Shown here piece after piece: positions 29,840 through 41,961 of a stretch of DNA of 64,000 nt (its first letter is position 1; each line of letters starts with the position of its first letter). Location: NCBI GenBank assembly GCA_948567375.1, contig OX419759.1, positions 56,335,493 through 56,399,492 of the forward strand, read 5' to 3'. Below the pieces are notes generated by a model. That model was not told where the DNA came from. It saw only the letters and a program-made list of their open reading frames with translations, and ran no database searches. Origin of the DNA: Lunularia cruciata. Lineage: Eukaryota > Streptophyta > Marchantiopsida > Lunulariales > Lunulariaceae. A program made the position numbers and the translations under genes.

Positions 29840-32150
29840 CTAGAGGTGGTAGGCCATTGTGCTAATTCCACAAAGAATGAAGAAAGGTCCAATAAAATGA
29901 GTGGAGTGTAGGGGTGTGGAGAGGTTGAAGGAGCCCTGCAAGAGCTTGATTAGAAGCTTTTTTCTGTTGATAGAGTAAGCAGTTGTGTACGTGTCCATCA
30001 CATCCTTGCTCATCTTGGGCCAAAAGTAATGGCGTTGGACTACATCCAAGGTCTTGTCCACTCTAACATGACATGCAATGGCCAAATCATGACATTCTAC
30101 TAGAATGGTTGTGCATAATTCTAGGACATTTGGGATCCATAATCTACCATCATGAAAGGTGAGTCCTTGGATGTTGGTGACGCCTTTGGATGATTGTGCT
30201 CCTACAATTTGTGGATTAGTTTTTGTAGCAATCACAATCTCTGGCCAAAATTCATGGTTAACTTTAACCTCTGCCATCAAATTGTTTACCATCAACATGC
30301 GGGTGAATGTATTTGCAAGTTACTTCTTACCTTCCATGTAGGTGATTGTCATGTTGAATCATTGTTGCTACTTTGCCTACCAAATTTGGTGACAAGATAG
30401 ATCTTTTTGGTAGACCTCTTGTCTCCAAGTAGACCTCTGGTAGACCTCAAACCTCTTGTCTCCATGTAGACAAGAGGCTTGTGGTCTGTCTCTAATACAA
30501 ATGCCTTCTTGCCTAGATAGTGTTTCCAATGCTTGGTTGCAAGGAAATGGCTAGCTCTTCTCATTCTGTGATGTGATAGTTGCACTCTGCTAGTAACAAA
30601 TTTTGAGAGAATTATGCAATTGGATGCCATCCATCATGCCACTTGTTGTAGGACTGCTCCTATTGCTACATTGGATGTATCTATAGCCAATTTGATTGGA
30701 TGTTTTGGGTCATACCACTTCAAGATTGGTGCATGTAGCAAGGCAACTTTCAATTCTTAAAAGGCCAACTCTTGTGCAGTTCCCCACGTCCACTTCTTCC
30801 TTTTGCCAAGTAGTGTTGTTAAAGGTTGTGCAACCTTGGAGAAGTTCTTGACAAATCAATGATAGAATCCCGTCAACCTCAAGAACCTCTTGAGTTGAGT
30901 TTTGATCTTATAGGGCACTCCATTTTTGAATGACTTCTATTTTTTCTATCAATACATGAATACACTCAACACTTACTCTATGCCCCAAGTGGTCTACTTC
31001 AGACTTGCCAAACTTGCACTTTGAGGTTTTGGCATACAATTGTTTCTATCTTAGATCTGAAGGACTTCTCATAGATGTTATTTGTGTTCTGTCATCGTGC
31101 TACTATATACTAAGATATCATCCAAGAAGATGATAACAGACTTATCCAAGTATAGACAAAATATGTCAATCATTAGACTCATGAAAGTGGCAAATGCATT
31201 GGTGAGGCCAAAAGGCATCACAATACTCAAGTGACCATACTTGGTTCAAAAGGCAATTTTGTACACATCTTCCTATGCAATTTGGATTTGATTACAACCA
31301 CTCTGCAAGTCCAGTTTTGTGAAGTATCTTGCTCCATGGAGTTGATCAAACAGGTCATCCATGCAAGATAAGGGGTATTTTTTCTTCATTATTTGCTGAT
31401 TGAGACCCTAATACTCAATGCACATGTGCATTGTACCGTCCTTCTTCTTCACAAATAGGACAAGAGCCCCATATGGTGATACGTTGGGTTGGATGAACCC
31501 TTTTTGTAGCATATCTTCAATTTGACTCTTACACTCCTACTCATGAGGTGATAGACGATATGGGACCTTACAAGGAGGTGTCTTCCTTGAGACTATCTCA
31601 ATTTTATGATCTACTCTCCTTTTTGGTGATAACCCTAAGGGTTGATCATTGAGAAAGACATCTTGAAACTCATCCACCACATCCTTCAATTTCTTACGAA
31701 TTTGTCTATTGAGTTGTGCACTCTAGATTTCTCTTATTAGATCCATGAAATATCTATTGGTCTTAGAGATAGCTACCATCCTTATGACATAAAGAGGCAA
31801 TTCTTTCATGTATGATTTTTCATTAACCCCAATGATCTACCATTGGTGGGTTCTCACTACTTTCTTCCTCCAATCTACCATAGGGTTGCAATGCTCCATC
31901 CATGGAAAGCCCAAGATTGCATCATAATGAGCTAATTGTATCACTCACCACTCAATTACTTCTTGATATTCTCCTACAAAGAGTGTTAATCCTCTCTGTT
32001 TGCCCATTAGGTATCTCTACTTCTTTGCTCTCACTAAATCCTCTAAATCCATTCCCAATCTTATTGCAACAAAGCAAGACAAGAAATTCTCTATTGCTCT
32101 TGGATCTATTAATACTCTCACTTGATTGCCTTTTAGGACTCTATTTATGA
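29840..32150 (-). pseudogene. pol of E1 (protease, RT, RNase H, truncated integrase)
   Basis: Collinear with E3 pol. RT keeps [15 protein letters not shown] near 31100. RNase H has KPLVYMETRG and NCIILSKF-type remnants (30349-30630). The integrase zinc-domain part (29840-30298) runs to CHDLAIACHVRVDKTLD and YFWPKM, then jumps from the equivalent of TGLLQPLP directly to HFIGPF, so the whole DDE core (about 0.7 kb) is gone. TAG stops occur at 31046-31048 and 31723-31725, at the same places as in E3. Dead copy. Confidence 0.8.
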
Positions 32151-32369
32151 CATTCAATTATGAGGTTACCTTTTGGGACCTTTGTGCACTCTTCTTCTTC
32201 CTTCCCTTGCTTCTCTACTTCCTTATTGAGCCAATAAGGTTGCAAGGTACATTTACCGGCAATCTTTGTCTTTTGAAGTGATTTCTACCTCCTCTTCTTT
32301 AGTGTGTCTCTCCATGTTATTCAAAGATTGCTTGTATGGAAGCCAAAGGCCTCTAGGGAGATGAGCACA

Positions 32370-33271
32370 ATAGTTAGTAGATATGTGCACAATACGGCCA
32401 CAATTGTGATAACGGTGTTGTTCTCCTTGAGTTCCTTCTACTTGTGGGACTCTATCTCTTTGTTCTTCTACCCATCCACGCTCTCCTTGAAACTGTTGTG
32501 CTCCTCGGTCTCAAAACCAAAGGTTACCCAATTCTATTGATACTTGTCCACCCATGTGTGGCATTTCTGCCCAATAATGTTGAGGTGGAACTACTCCTTC
32601 ACCTCCATCCAATGCCTTTGCTATTTTCTACGAACAAGCAATGGCTTCAAATACCGTGCAAGGATTTTGCACCATGACTTTTTTAGCAAATTTGCTCCTT
32701 CAACCCTCATTTGAAATTTTTGAGAGCCTGTGCTAGACTCATGTTAGTTATTGCAACTTGTAGATCTAGAAATGCCTCCATATACTCTTGTATGTTGTTC
32801 TTATGTTTCAATCCTCATAGTCGGATCCGCATCATCTGCACAAGATCCACCAATTAGGAATTTAGGATTTAGCAATCCTTCTTGCATTGTTTTCCATGTT
32901 ACCTCCCTTCTTTCTACCAACATGGATCATTCTCAAGCATCATACCATGTGAGGGCTTTATTAGTCAAGTATCCACATGCAAACATGCATGCAGCATGCT
33001 CAGTGATCTTTGTTGAGAACAATTGGAAATTTTGATTCATTCTCAAGATCCAGTTTTCCACTACTCCTATTGTACATTGCCCCTTGTAAGGCTCAATGTT
33101 GCAAGTCTTCTTCATCCGGAGTAGCAAGGTGGCTTCATTGTTGATTGGGTTTGTAGGCAAAAGTGCCTCTCCAAGTACTTCAGTCATAAGTACTAGGTTT
33201 TGCAACAACTCTTCTTCTTGCATTGCTTGATCATTCTTGAGGATCTGCACTTGACTTTGTAATGTCTCCAT
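32370..33271 (-). pseudogene. gag of E1
   Basis: A capsid-type segment begins METLQSQVQILK at 33271 and includes NWILRMNQNFQL and GYLTNKALTWYDA. A degenerate zinc knuckle near 32380-32420 reads YHNCGRIVHISTNC; the first Cys has become Tyr and a Gly has become Val. Frame breaks lie between the two pieces. Confidence 0.75.
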
Positions 33272-33379
33272 GGTTATCTTAATCTCTCAAAATTTATGCA
33301 ACATCCCCTACATTCCTTGCACCAGCTCTTGCAACTATAGATCCATGGTTCCTACAACACTCAATCGTTACTGTCTACT

Positions 33380-33815
33380 TCAATAAAGAGTTAATATGAT
33401 CACTCTGGAGGGCGCATAAACTATCAAGACTACCATTTGGACCTTAGAAGCTATCACATGTTGATAATACTCTTCACCAAAATTTCTAACCACAAAATCT
33501 CTAAACATCACTTTTGGTCTTACTACATAACTAATTTCTACTTGAGTGTTGAAAGGGAGAGGATTTGGGACATTCACATCCATAACATCATAATAGAATG
33601 TAGATTGTCAAATCCCACTCTCTGTCATATACCACCATCACATGTAGAATCACCGGGTTTAGTGAATTCATCAGTTTGTCCATGAATTTTGTTCCAAAGT
33701 GAGAAACTAGCAATACTTTCATTTGCTCACGCTGGATGTACATACTCTTGAGGTGGAATGGATTCAAGAATGGGAAGCTAGGTGCAGGAAATTGTCCTCC
33801 CGGTGCATCCATCAT
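33380..33815 (-). pseudogene. Split leader ORF of E1 (75 aa plus 67 aa)
   Basis: Two adjoining small ORFs upstream of gag. The first (33815 to 33588) starts MMDAPGGQFPAP and ends WDLTIYILL; the second (33583 to 33380) starts MDVNVPNPLPFN. The stop of the first and the ATG of the second are 4 nt apart. E4 has the same pair in the same arrangement. Together they look like one protein of about 145 residues with a frame change in the middle. No domain recognised. Confidence 0.5.
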
Positions 33816-33950
33816 TTGCTCTCTAAAGCCCTTCCCAAGTCTAGCAATTACTTTATGTTCTCCACCTCAAATTACTCGAATTCAATAGTTTGTGCTCTTC
33901 CAAGAGGGATGATCCACTCTCTTGGATTAAAACACTTGCTCTGATAACAT

Positions 33951-34528
33951 TGTAATACTCCAAGGACAAGAAAAGAGAGAAAACATAGATTTCATACTCA
34001 ATCCTCTAGTGCTCCAAAGGAGCACCTTCTCTTTATTATATAGCCAAAGAGGATCTCCTCCAAGGAAGCTCTTCCATAAGATTAGGCACATAGATAGGTG
34101 ATATTTCAGCAAGTTCCACTCTTGGATTACTTATTTGGATGGGTGACATGTTGGTCTTGGTCCTATCTGGTTGGTCAAACAAGCTTTGACCAAAGGGAAT
34201 CTTTTAGAGGTTATTCTTGTAGGAATCTCAAAATCATATAAGTGAGGTACCATTGGAAAGCTCTTGATAAGACAAAGCAAGGGGAAGGAAGGCCAACCTC
34301 CCCCTCTTTGGGGAGAAATTTGCACATTTTTGAGGCCTAATTCATTTGTTAGGTCTCTGAAATTGCCTTCAAAGATTTTAGGCATATTTTGGTTCCTACT
34401 CTATTATTTGAAGTCCCCTTTTGGTGATACCTATTTCTGATCTATTTTGTCCATCATGTATACCATCATTCAGATGTTACCAAACCAAATTTCACATCTA
34501 GATCATATGGCTAGCTCTTGGTATTACA
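33951..34528 (-). repeat. 5' LTR of E1
   Basis: Starts TGTAATACTCC and ends GGTATTACA at 34528. Single repeat unit in U3. The primer site is immediately to the left. Confidence 0.85.
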
Positions 34529-35137
34529 CTTTTGATGTGATGTCATTGGATGATTGAGCATCTACAATTTTTGGATTTGTTTTTATAGTAGCAAGAATCC
34601 GTGGCCAGAATTTAAGGTTCATCTTGACTTCCTCCACCAGATTGCTTGCCTTTGGCATCCATGTGAATGCATCTGCAAGCTATTTCTTGCCTTCCACATA
34701 TCTGATTGTCATGTTGAATTGGTGTCTCCACTCCGCCTACCAAATTTCTTGATAAGAAAGATCTTTCTATATCTCAAGGTATACTAGAGGTTTGTGATCC
34801 ATCTCTATAACAAACACCTTCTCACAAAGGTAATGCTTCCAATGCTTGGTTGCAAGGACCATGGCAAACTCTTCTCATTCGATGGTGTGATAGTTGCATT
34901 TAGGGCTACAACTACTGAGAGAAATATGCAATTGGGTACCATTTGTCCTACCACTCTAATTGTACGATTGCTCTTATGGCTATGCTTGATACATCTGTAG
35001 CCATCTTGATTGGACGTTTTGGGTCATATCATTTCAAGATTAGTGCATGTAGTAATGCATCTTTCAACTCCTAAAAGGTCAATTCTTGTGTGGTTCCCTA
35101 TATCCACTTCTTCCTCTTGCCCAATAGTGTTATAACA
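34529..35137 (-). pseudogene. Chromovirus E2, left piece (integrase start and RNase H)
   Basis: Minus-strand sequence collinear with E3 at about 61970-62560: integrase zinc region, then RNase H. It ends inside the RT-RNase H connection at the F insertion and resumes at 40661. Many stops and frameshifts. Confidence 0.8.
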
Positions 35138-35590
35138 TGCCATAAAAGACCCAAGACCAAGGACAGAAATAGGAGAATGGAAGGTCATATTGAGATGTTT
35201 GAATGAGTGAAACTCTGAATGCCTAGCATGAGCTTTGGCTTTGGTTTATAAGGAGCATACAAGGCTCTTGAGAAGCTTCTCAAGAAACTTCCTTGAGCCG
35301 CTTTCTTGGAGTGCAAGCCAAGTTAACCAGAAAGCTTCTCAAGAAGCTTCTTTGTCAAGAAGCTTTTTGAAAAACTTCTCAAGAAGCTTCCTTCTAGAAG
35401 TTGCTTACTTGGCGTGCAAGCTATGCTAGTTGGAAGTTTCTAGAAGCTATCTACTTAGGATGCAAGCTAAGCTAACCAAGAAGCTTCCAAGAAGCTTCCT
35501 AGATACTTTGATAATATTCTAGGCTACTTAAGCATATTTGCTTCTTTGTTAGCCCTAACTAACTTCATCGCTAAACTCCATATTATTACA
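35138..35590 (-). repeat. 3' LTR of F, with expanded GAAGCTTC repeats
   Basis: About 453 bp. Contains many copies of AGAAGCTTCTCAAGAAGCTT-like palindromic units between 35265 and 35500, more than the other LTR has; this explains the length difference. The outer TG end is altered (TGCCATAAAAGACCC versus TGTAAAAGACCC). Confidence 0.8.
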
Positions 35591-35599
35591 TATTCCTCC

Positions 35600-38490
35600 A
35601 TCGCCAATTGGTGATATCCTCATCGCCATTGAAACTTCAAACTCCTGGATGGTCATTTGTGCATTTTGGAGATGAGAGAGAGGTTCCCATGTGGCATCAT
35701 GAAGGAGGTATCCTTTCCAAAGGACCTTGTACTCCGTATGTTGTTGGCGGCCTTGTTGAATGTGGTGACATGCAAAGATATGATCAACTTTATACTCCTC
35801 ATGATCATTGATAGGGATAGGAGGAGGAGGAGGAGGTTTTACACAAGAGGAAAAGATGGGTTAGGAACAAAGGGTTTCAACTTGGCAATGTGAAAAATAA
35901 GGTGTATGTGTATATGACAAGGCAAGCAAGTTGATAAGCAACAAGAGGGATGATTTGGGTGACATCAAAAGGTCTTATCCAATTAGGGGTGAGTTTACAA
36001 ACTTGGGTATCAAGTGGGAGAGGTAGATTACTAGAGGAGAGCATGAATTTATCATCAACTTGAAAGGTGAGATCATGACAATGGTAGTCTACATATTGTT
36101 TCTACTAATTTTGAGCAACAAGGAGATGAAATTTGGCTTGTTAGAGGGATTGGGATATGGTAGTCAAGAAGGTAGAAGTATGAGGGACATGAGATGGAGG
36201 AGGACCAAGAAGGGAATTTGGAACAAGTGGATCTTGGCCCAAGTCAAGGAAGAAAGGAGAGGATCCGGTGCTTGCTTTTTTGGAATTATTGTATACAAAC
36301 TTCATAGCTGCAAGACATTCATCCCAATTGGTATGGTGTATGTTGATGAAGGCATGAAGTATATCCTCCAAGGTGCAATTTGCATATTTAGTTTGTCCAT
36401 AAGTTTGATAAAGATAGATTGTGGACAAAGCAAGCTTGGTGCCAAGTATTGGGAAGAGTGCTTGCCAAAATTTCCCAATGAATCAAGGATCACCGGTCAA
36501 AGATGAGTATACAAGGCATCCCATGATACTTGAAGACAATGTCAAAGTAGATCAACACAAATGTTGGAGCATCCATGGTATCAAAGGTTGGTGCCAAATG
36601 GATTTGCTTACTAAGCTTATCCACAAACACCACAATCACTATGTGACCTTGCTTGGTCTTGGGCAAGGACGTGATGAGATCCAAGCTCACGTGTTCCCAT
36701 CAAGTAGATGGAATGGGAAATGGTTGAAGGAGTCCAATTGGTTTTTGGTTGTTGGCCTTGTTGCATTGGCAGTTCTCACATAATCTGACAAACTCTTGAA
36801 CATCTTGTGTCATATTGGGCCACCACATTGTCATTGGAGGGTACTCAAGGTCTTGTCCACATCCATGTGACCAGCAATTAGTAAGTCATGGACTCCTCGG
36901 AGGCGTGCAAGTTGAAGCTCACTCTTGGCTAGAACATATATCTGGTCCTCATGGAATAGTAGGCCTTTCTTGAAGGAGAAGGTGTTGTACTCCTTGTTGC
37001 ATGTTGCAAGACAACCATGTACCATATGAAAGAAGGGATCTTGTTGTAGAGGTGACTTAAACTCGTTTTGGATCTTAGAGTCAATTAACACCGTTGTAAT
37101 TGCTATCATGATGAGAGGAGAAGACTTCAAATCAGGTAACTATGATATGGCATCAAGGATGACATGGAACCAACTTGGTTTGTACTCAAGTTTAATGTCA
37201 AACAATTAATTTTGCTCTCCTTATTGATGATGTAGGCTCTTCATGTGTTCCAAATATAATGTCTACAACAAGGATTTGTGATTGGTTTGCATGATCAATT
37301 ATTTTTCCAAGAGATAATTCCTCCATACCTTGGTGGCATATACTATTGTTAGTTGTTCCCAATCTTATGGAGAGTAATTCATTTCTCTGATGTTTAATTG
37401 GTGAGACACAAAGGCAATGGAAATGTAACCCATTAGAAATACCTACTACAACACAACTCCAATGGCAAAGTTAGAAGCATCAAAGTCGACCACACAAGGT
37501 AATTGAGGATCATATGGTTGAAGAATGGATCTTGAAGACACCATATGTTTTAGCTTTTGGAATGCTTCTTCATGCTTGGTAGTCCATTGAAAGCTTGATT
37601 TTTTCCCAATAGGTTGTTCAATGGTGCTACCACATGTGCATAATAGTGGATAAACCATTGGTAAGAACTTACCAATCCATTAAATACTTTCACATCTATG
37701 GTATCCTTTGGACTAAGCCAATCAATAATGGCCTTGATTTTCTCCTCTTCCATCTTGATCCCTTTTGATGAGATCTTGTGGCCCAAGAAGGTAACTTCCT
37801 TCTACCAAAAGGTGCACTTTGACTTCTTGCAATAAAACTTCATTGACGTAGTCATCTTAGGACTTCTCGCACACAATTTACATGTTCTACCTTTGTCTTA
37901 CTATAGATTAAAATGTCATCCAAGAACAACACCACATACCAATCCAATAGTCCATCCAACACCCAATGCATTTGATCCATGAAGACTATTGGAGCATTAG
38001 TGAGCCCAAAAGGTAGAACTCTCCTTTCAAAATACCCATACATTGTGCAAAAGGTAATCTTTTTACACATCCTTCCTATCAATGGGAATTTGTAGATAGC
38101 CACTATGAAGATCCAACTTGGAGAAGTATCATGCTCCACCTAATTGATCAAGCAAGTCATTAATTTGAGGCAAGGGAAATGAATTCTTCACCGTTTGTTT
38201 ATTGAGCTCACAGTAATCAATACATAAACAAAGTCTTCCATCCTTCTTTGGAATAAATAGTATCAATGTTTCCCAAGGAGATGTACTATATTGTATGAAA
38301 TTCTTCTCCAACAACTTCGTAAATATTATTTGCAACTCCTCCAATTGCTCTGGTGAGAGCCGATAGATTGGTCTACTCACTAGAGTACTCCTTTGCAATA
38401 ACTCAATCTTGAAAGGCATGCCATGATTAGAGGGTAATCCCTTTGGCAGATTATCCAAAAACACATATGGAAACACATCCACAAACTATT
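35600..38490 (-). pseudogene. pol of F: RT, RNase H, integrase, chromodomain
   Basis: Minus-strand pieces: RT start with [14 protein letters not shown] and [14 protein letters not shown] (38129-38482); RT core [15 protein letters not shown] and FLDDILIYSKT (37852-38139); the RT-RNase H connection and RNase H with VDFDASNFAIGVVL (37446-37786); integrase zinc-domain start AGHMDVDKTL (about 36840); integrase core MSLDLITSLPKTKQGHI (36690) and YGQTKYANCTLEDIL, where the family Glu (TERAN) is now Lys; the C-terminal segment KLTPNWIRPF-like; and a chromodomain (about 35655-35815) with EEYKVDHIF, YKVLWKGYLLHDATWEPL. Chromodomains steer integration to particular chromatin. Frame breaks separate the pieces. 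Confidence 0.8.
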
Positions 38491-38753
38491 TGATCAATTA
38501 TTGCTTGATGAGGCTCTTGACCCTCCTCAGATTCTCGTTGTGCAATCGGCTTGATCTATACCATAAAAATAGACTTATCTTCCTCCAAAAGTTTGGTCTA
38601 TAGCTGTTTCACTGAAAAACTTCCCGTCTAAGGACTTATTTTCCTTCAAAGCTTGCTCTCTAACTGCTTTCTTGAAAAACTTCTCATCTTGAGACTTATC
38701 TTCCTTCAAAGCTTATTCCATGGTTTCTTTCTTAAAAACTTCCCATCTTGGGA

Positions 38754-39206
38754 CTAATTATCCTTAGGTGTCTTACTCAAAGGTGCCAAACAACCTAATC
38801 TAAAATTCCTATCGTGGTGTTGTACTTGAATTTGTTGTTGGTTCCAATCAAATTGAACCTTATGACATTCAAGCCAAGGCAAACCCAAAATGACATTATA
38901 GTGTAGAGGTGCTACTACAAATCTCATACATTCCAAATACTCCTTCCCAATTTTGAAGGTAACAAGATGTGAGGTACAGAGTACAAAACCCTTTCTACCA
39001 TCCACCATCATCAATCTACTTCCAATTACTAGCTTGATAGGAATACTCAATTCCTTTGCTAATTGCATAGACATGCAATTCTCTAAACTTCCAAAATCAA
39101 CCAAAATCTTACAACCATGATCAGATATAATACCTTGCAAGTGATGCAAATATGCATAGATTGAACCTTCAATCTCATTGGAACTAATCAAGTTCCTAGT
39201 TGGCAC
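38754..39206 (-). pseudogene. Protease region of F
   Basis: 150 open codons. The retropepsin active-site segment reads ILVDFGSLENC, where the usual D-S/T-G is changed to D-F-G. VILGLPWL near the C-terminal part is the second conserved block. Lies between the gag knuckle and RT. Confidence 0.75.
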
Positions 39207-40340
39207 TCAAATCTCCTATTGGGATTCCTTGTTCATTCTACTCCACAACCTCCATTTGGGCAATTTTTCAAGATCCCTTATTCTTGAGTGGACATTCAGC
39301 AATGCAATGTCCAATCTGGCAACAATAAAAGCAACCATGATTTTGCCATAATCTTTCCCAATCTATTGTAACAAATGGTCTATGTTGGATGGCATCAATC
39401 TCCATTGGTGTCGACTATGTAATATGCTAGTTGGTTTTTTGAAGGTCAAGGTCATGACCAAGTTATCAAAACCAAGGAATCAAAGCGCTTTGCTAGTTGC
39501 ATGGCTCCTTCCAAGTATTTGGGCTCTTGTATAGTCATTTCTAATTTGGTTCATGACTTTATGTCCCTCACAAATTGATCCAAAACTTTTCCATCCATTA
39601 TATCTGGAATTTGCATAATGTAGCTTCTTATAGAACCAACCTACTTCAACTCTATCAACATATCTTGTGTAGCTCATGTGGCATTTATTGCTTTGGAATT
39701 GCCTAATTATTGCCCCCTTGAATTCTTCTTATGTTAGGATTGGTGCAACAAACTGCCTTTTAGCTTGCTCCACTCAAAATTGCCGCCATAGCTTTGATGC
39801 TCTATCCAATTGGCTTGAAGCTAAGAGAATTTGTTTACATTCATCTTGAAGATTTGTAGCCTCAAAATAATATTCACAATCAAATACAAAATTCTCCACT
39901 ATGCTCAAGAGATTCTTGCCATCAAATACCTTGGGTTTTGGAAATTGGATTTGGTCTTCTCCTTCTCAAAATGGAGTTCTCTCTACATGCTCCTGTCATT
40001 GCTGGTCTCATTCATCCAATAATTCAGTAAGGTGCTTGGTTTCTTGCTACATAGTAATGATAACCTTGGGCATTGCCGCCATGGTTACTATTCTATCATA
40101 CTACCCCCAATTTATCTAATTCACTAACACATAGATGTAACATGTCCACCATTCTCCATAAGTTACAATTGGAAGTACCAAGGGTTCTTGAGAAAAGGTG
40201 ATTGCATTTAGAAAATTCTGTCCAAAACATGAGGTGATGAATTGTGTGAAGTGATGCTTGGGTAGTACTTGGACACAAAAATCCTCATGGTTTGGCATAA
40301 ATGGATTTGGTGATCCATAAATTCTATCCATCCCATTCTT
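39207..40340 (-). pseudogene. gag of F
   Basis: The zinc knuckle at 39292-39333 is intact: C-x2-C-x4-H-x4-C in CFYCCQIGHCIAEC. Upstream gag is broken into short frames. It starts just inside the 5' LTR and primer site. Confidence 0.65.
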
Positions 40341-40353
40341 ACTTTGATACCAA

Positions 40354-40660
40354 TGTAAAAGACCCAAGCCCAAGAAGAGAAATAGGAGAGTAAAAGATCA
40401 CATCGAGACACTTGAATGAGGTAAACTCCAAATGCTTAGCATGAGCTTTGGCTTTGATATTTATAGGAAGCATACAAGGCTCTTGAGAAGCTTCTCAAGA
40501 AGCTTTCTTCTAGAAGCTATCTACTTGGGGTGCAAACTAAGCTAGCCATTGGCCTTCCCAAGAAGCTTGCTAGATACTTCTAGAATATTTTAGGCTAATT
40601 TGGCCTATTTGTTCATTTGTTAGCCCTAACTAATTCATCGCTAAACTCCTTATTTTTATA
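40354..40660 (-). repeat. 5' LTR of F
   Basis: About 307 bp, TGTAAAAGACCC to TTTTTATA; the end CA has become TA. A TATA-like CTATAAATATC is on the minus strand near 40457. Only two or three GAAGCTTC-type palindromes are present. Confidence 0.8.
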
Positions 40661-41650
40661 GAGACTATGTAATCTTGGAGAAGTCCTTGAGAGATCAACA
40701 ATAAAACCTTATCAATCCTAAGAAACTCTTGAGTTGAGTATGATCTTATAGAGCACCTCATTTTTTAATGACCTTTATTTTATCTATTAGCACTTGGATA
40801 CCTTTTTCACTTACTCTATGCCCTAAGTAGTCTACTTCAAATTTGCCAAACTCAAACTTTGAGATTTTGGTATACAATTGATTCTATCATAGAACCTGGA
40901 GGACTTCTCACATATGTTGCTTGTGCCCTATTATTTTACTTCTATGGAGTAAGATGTCATCAAGGAAAATGATAAAAATGATAAAAATGATAAATTGATT
41001 TGTCCAAGAACTGATGAAATATGTCATTCATCAAATTCATGGAAGTCATTGGAGTGTTGGTGAGGCCAAAGTGCATCATTAAGTACTCAAAGTGACCATA
41101 CCTTGTTCAAAAGACCGTTTTGTGTATGTCTTCTTCTGCAATCCTAATTTGGTTGTAATCACTCCGCAAATCAAGTTTGGTGAAGTGTCTTGCCCCATTG
41201 AGTTGATCAAATCATCCATGTAAGGTAATGGGTATTTGTTCTTCATTTATTATTGATTTAGTCCCTGATAGTCAATGCACATGCACATTGTTCTATCCTT
41301 CTTCTTCACAAACAATACAAGAGCCCCATATAGTGATACGTTGGGTTGGATAAACCCTTTTTGCAACATCCCTTCAATTTGAGCCTTACTCTCTTCCAAC
41401 TCATGAGGTGATAGTCCATATGGAGCCTTACAAGGAAGTATCTTTTCAGGAAGTATCTCAATTTTATGATCTACTCTCCTTTTTGGTGGTAAACCTATGG
41501 GTAATTCATTCAAAAGACATCTTGAAACTCATTGACTACATCTTTTAATTTCTTAGGAATTTGTTCATTGTGTTGGGCACCCTTGACTTGTCTTATTAGA
41601 CCCATCAAACATCTATTTGTCTTATCAATAGATGTGGTTCATATGACATA
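40661..41650 (-). pseudogene. Chromovirus E2, right piece (RT and protease end)
   Basis: Resumes after F. RT start reads [17 protein letters not shown] and [11 protein letters not shown], with LFVKKKDRTMCMCIDY (41250-41513). The FLDD box survives near 40960, next to a small ATGATAAAA slippage expansion. A TAG at 40884-40886 is at the same codon as in E1 and E3. At 41582-41584, where E1 and E3 have a second TAG, E2 has AAG. Cut at 41650 by the D2 LTR. Confidence 0.85.
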
Positions 41651-41961
41651 TGTCTTACCATTTGTAGCATTGCACCTAGATTGCTCAAACTCTAGAGTAG
41701 TAGTTGGTAGTTAGGAGTATTTTGGAAGTTGCTCATAGACTACTTGTTGACGGTTACATTTTGTGTTTGGGGTACAAATTACATGGTAGGGCCCACCATC
41801 ACTTATATTGTTTGCACCATTGGGTGTGCCATCAACAAGACCGTTAGGGTTGGAGACCAAGGGGTATACTTTTGAATTGTAGCTCCAAAGAGCTCACTTC
41901 TTTGATGTTGAGCCTTTGAGTTCTTGGCTATGGTGGACAGAGGCTGGTGAGCGTTGTCATG
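41651..41961 (+). repeat. 5' LTR of D2, piece 1
   Basis: Starts TGTCTTACCATTTG, directly after E2 sequence. Matches D1 LTR (about 4898-4590, inverted). Ends where the insert X begins. Confidence 0.75.

Larger units (their letters stand above)
28923..34528 (-). mobile_element. Gypsy chromovirus family E, copy E1
   Basis: Minus strand, with 589-bp (left, 3') and 578-bp (right, 5') LTRs that are strongly diverged, so old. Just inside the 5' LTR the minus strand reads TGTTATCAGAGC, an initiator-Met primer site with one change. Leader ORF, gag, protease, RT and RNase H are recognisable; the integrase core is deleted. The left flank is Copia G and the right flank is E2 integrase sequence, with no matching target duplication. 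Confidence 0.8.
35138..40660 (-). mobile_element. Gypsy chromovirus family F, inserted in E2
   Basis: Minus-strand element with LTRs at 35138-35590 and 40354-40660. A TGGTATCAAAG primer site sits just inside the right (5') LTR. Gag knuckle, protease, RT, RNase H, integrase and a chromodomain are recognisable. E2 sequence continues on both sides, so F is an insertion. LTRs differ in length and sequence; the element is old and broken in many places. Confidence 0.85.

Noticed and set aside
35819-35836. AGG-type run near the F chromodomain as a possible purine tract
   Set aside because: It is inside coding-derived sequence about 230 bp from the LTR and on the wrong strand for the F purine tract.
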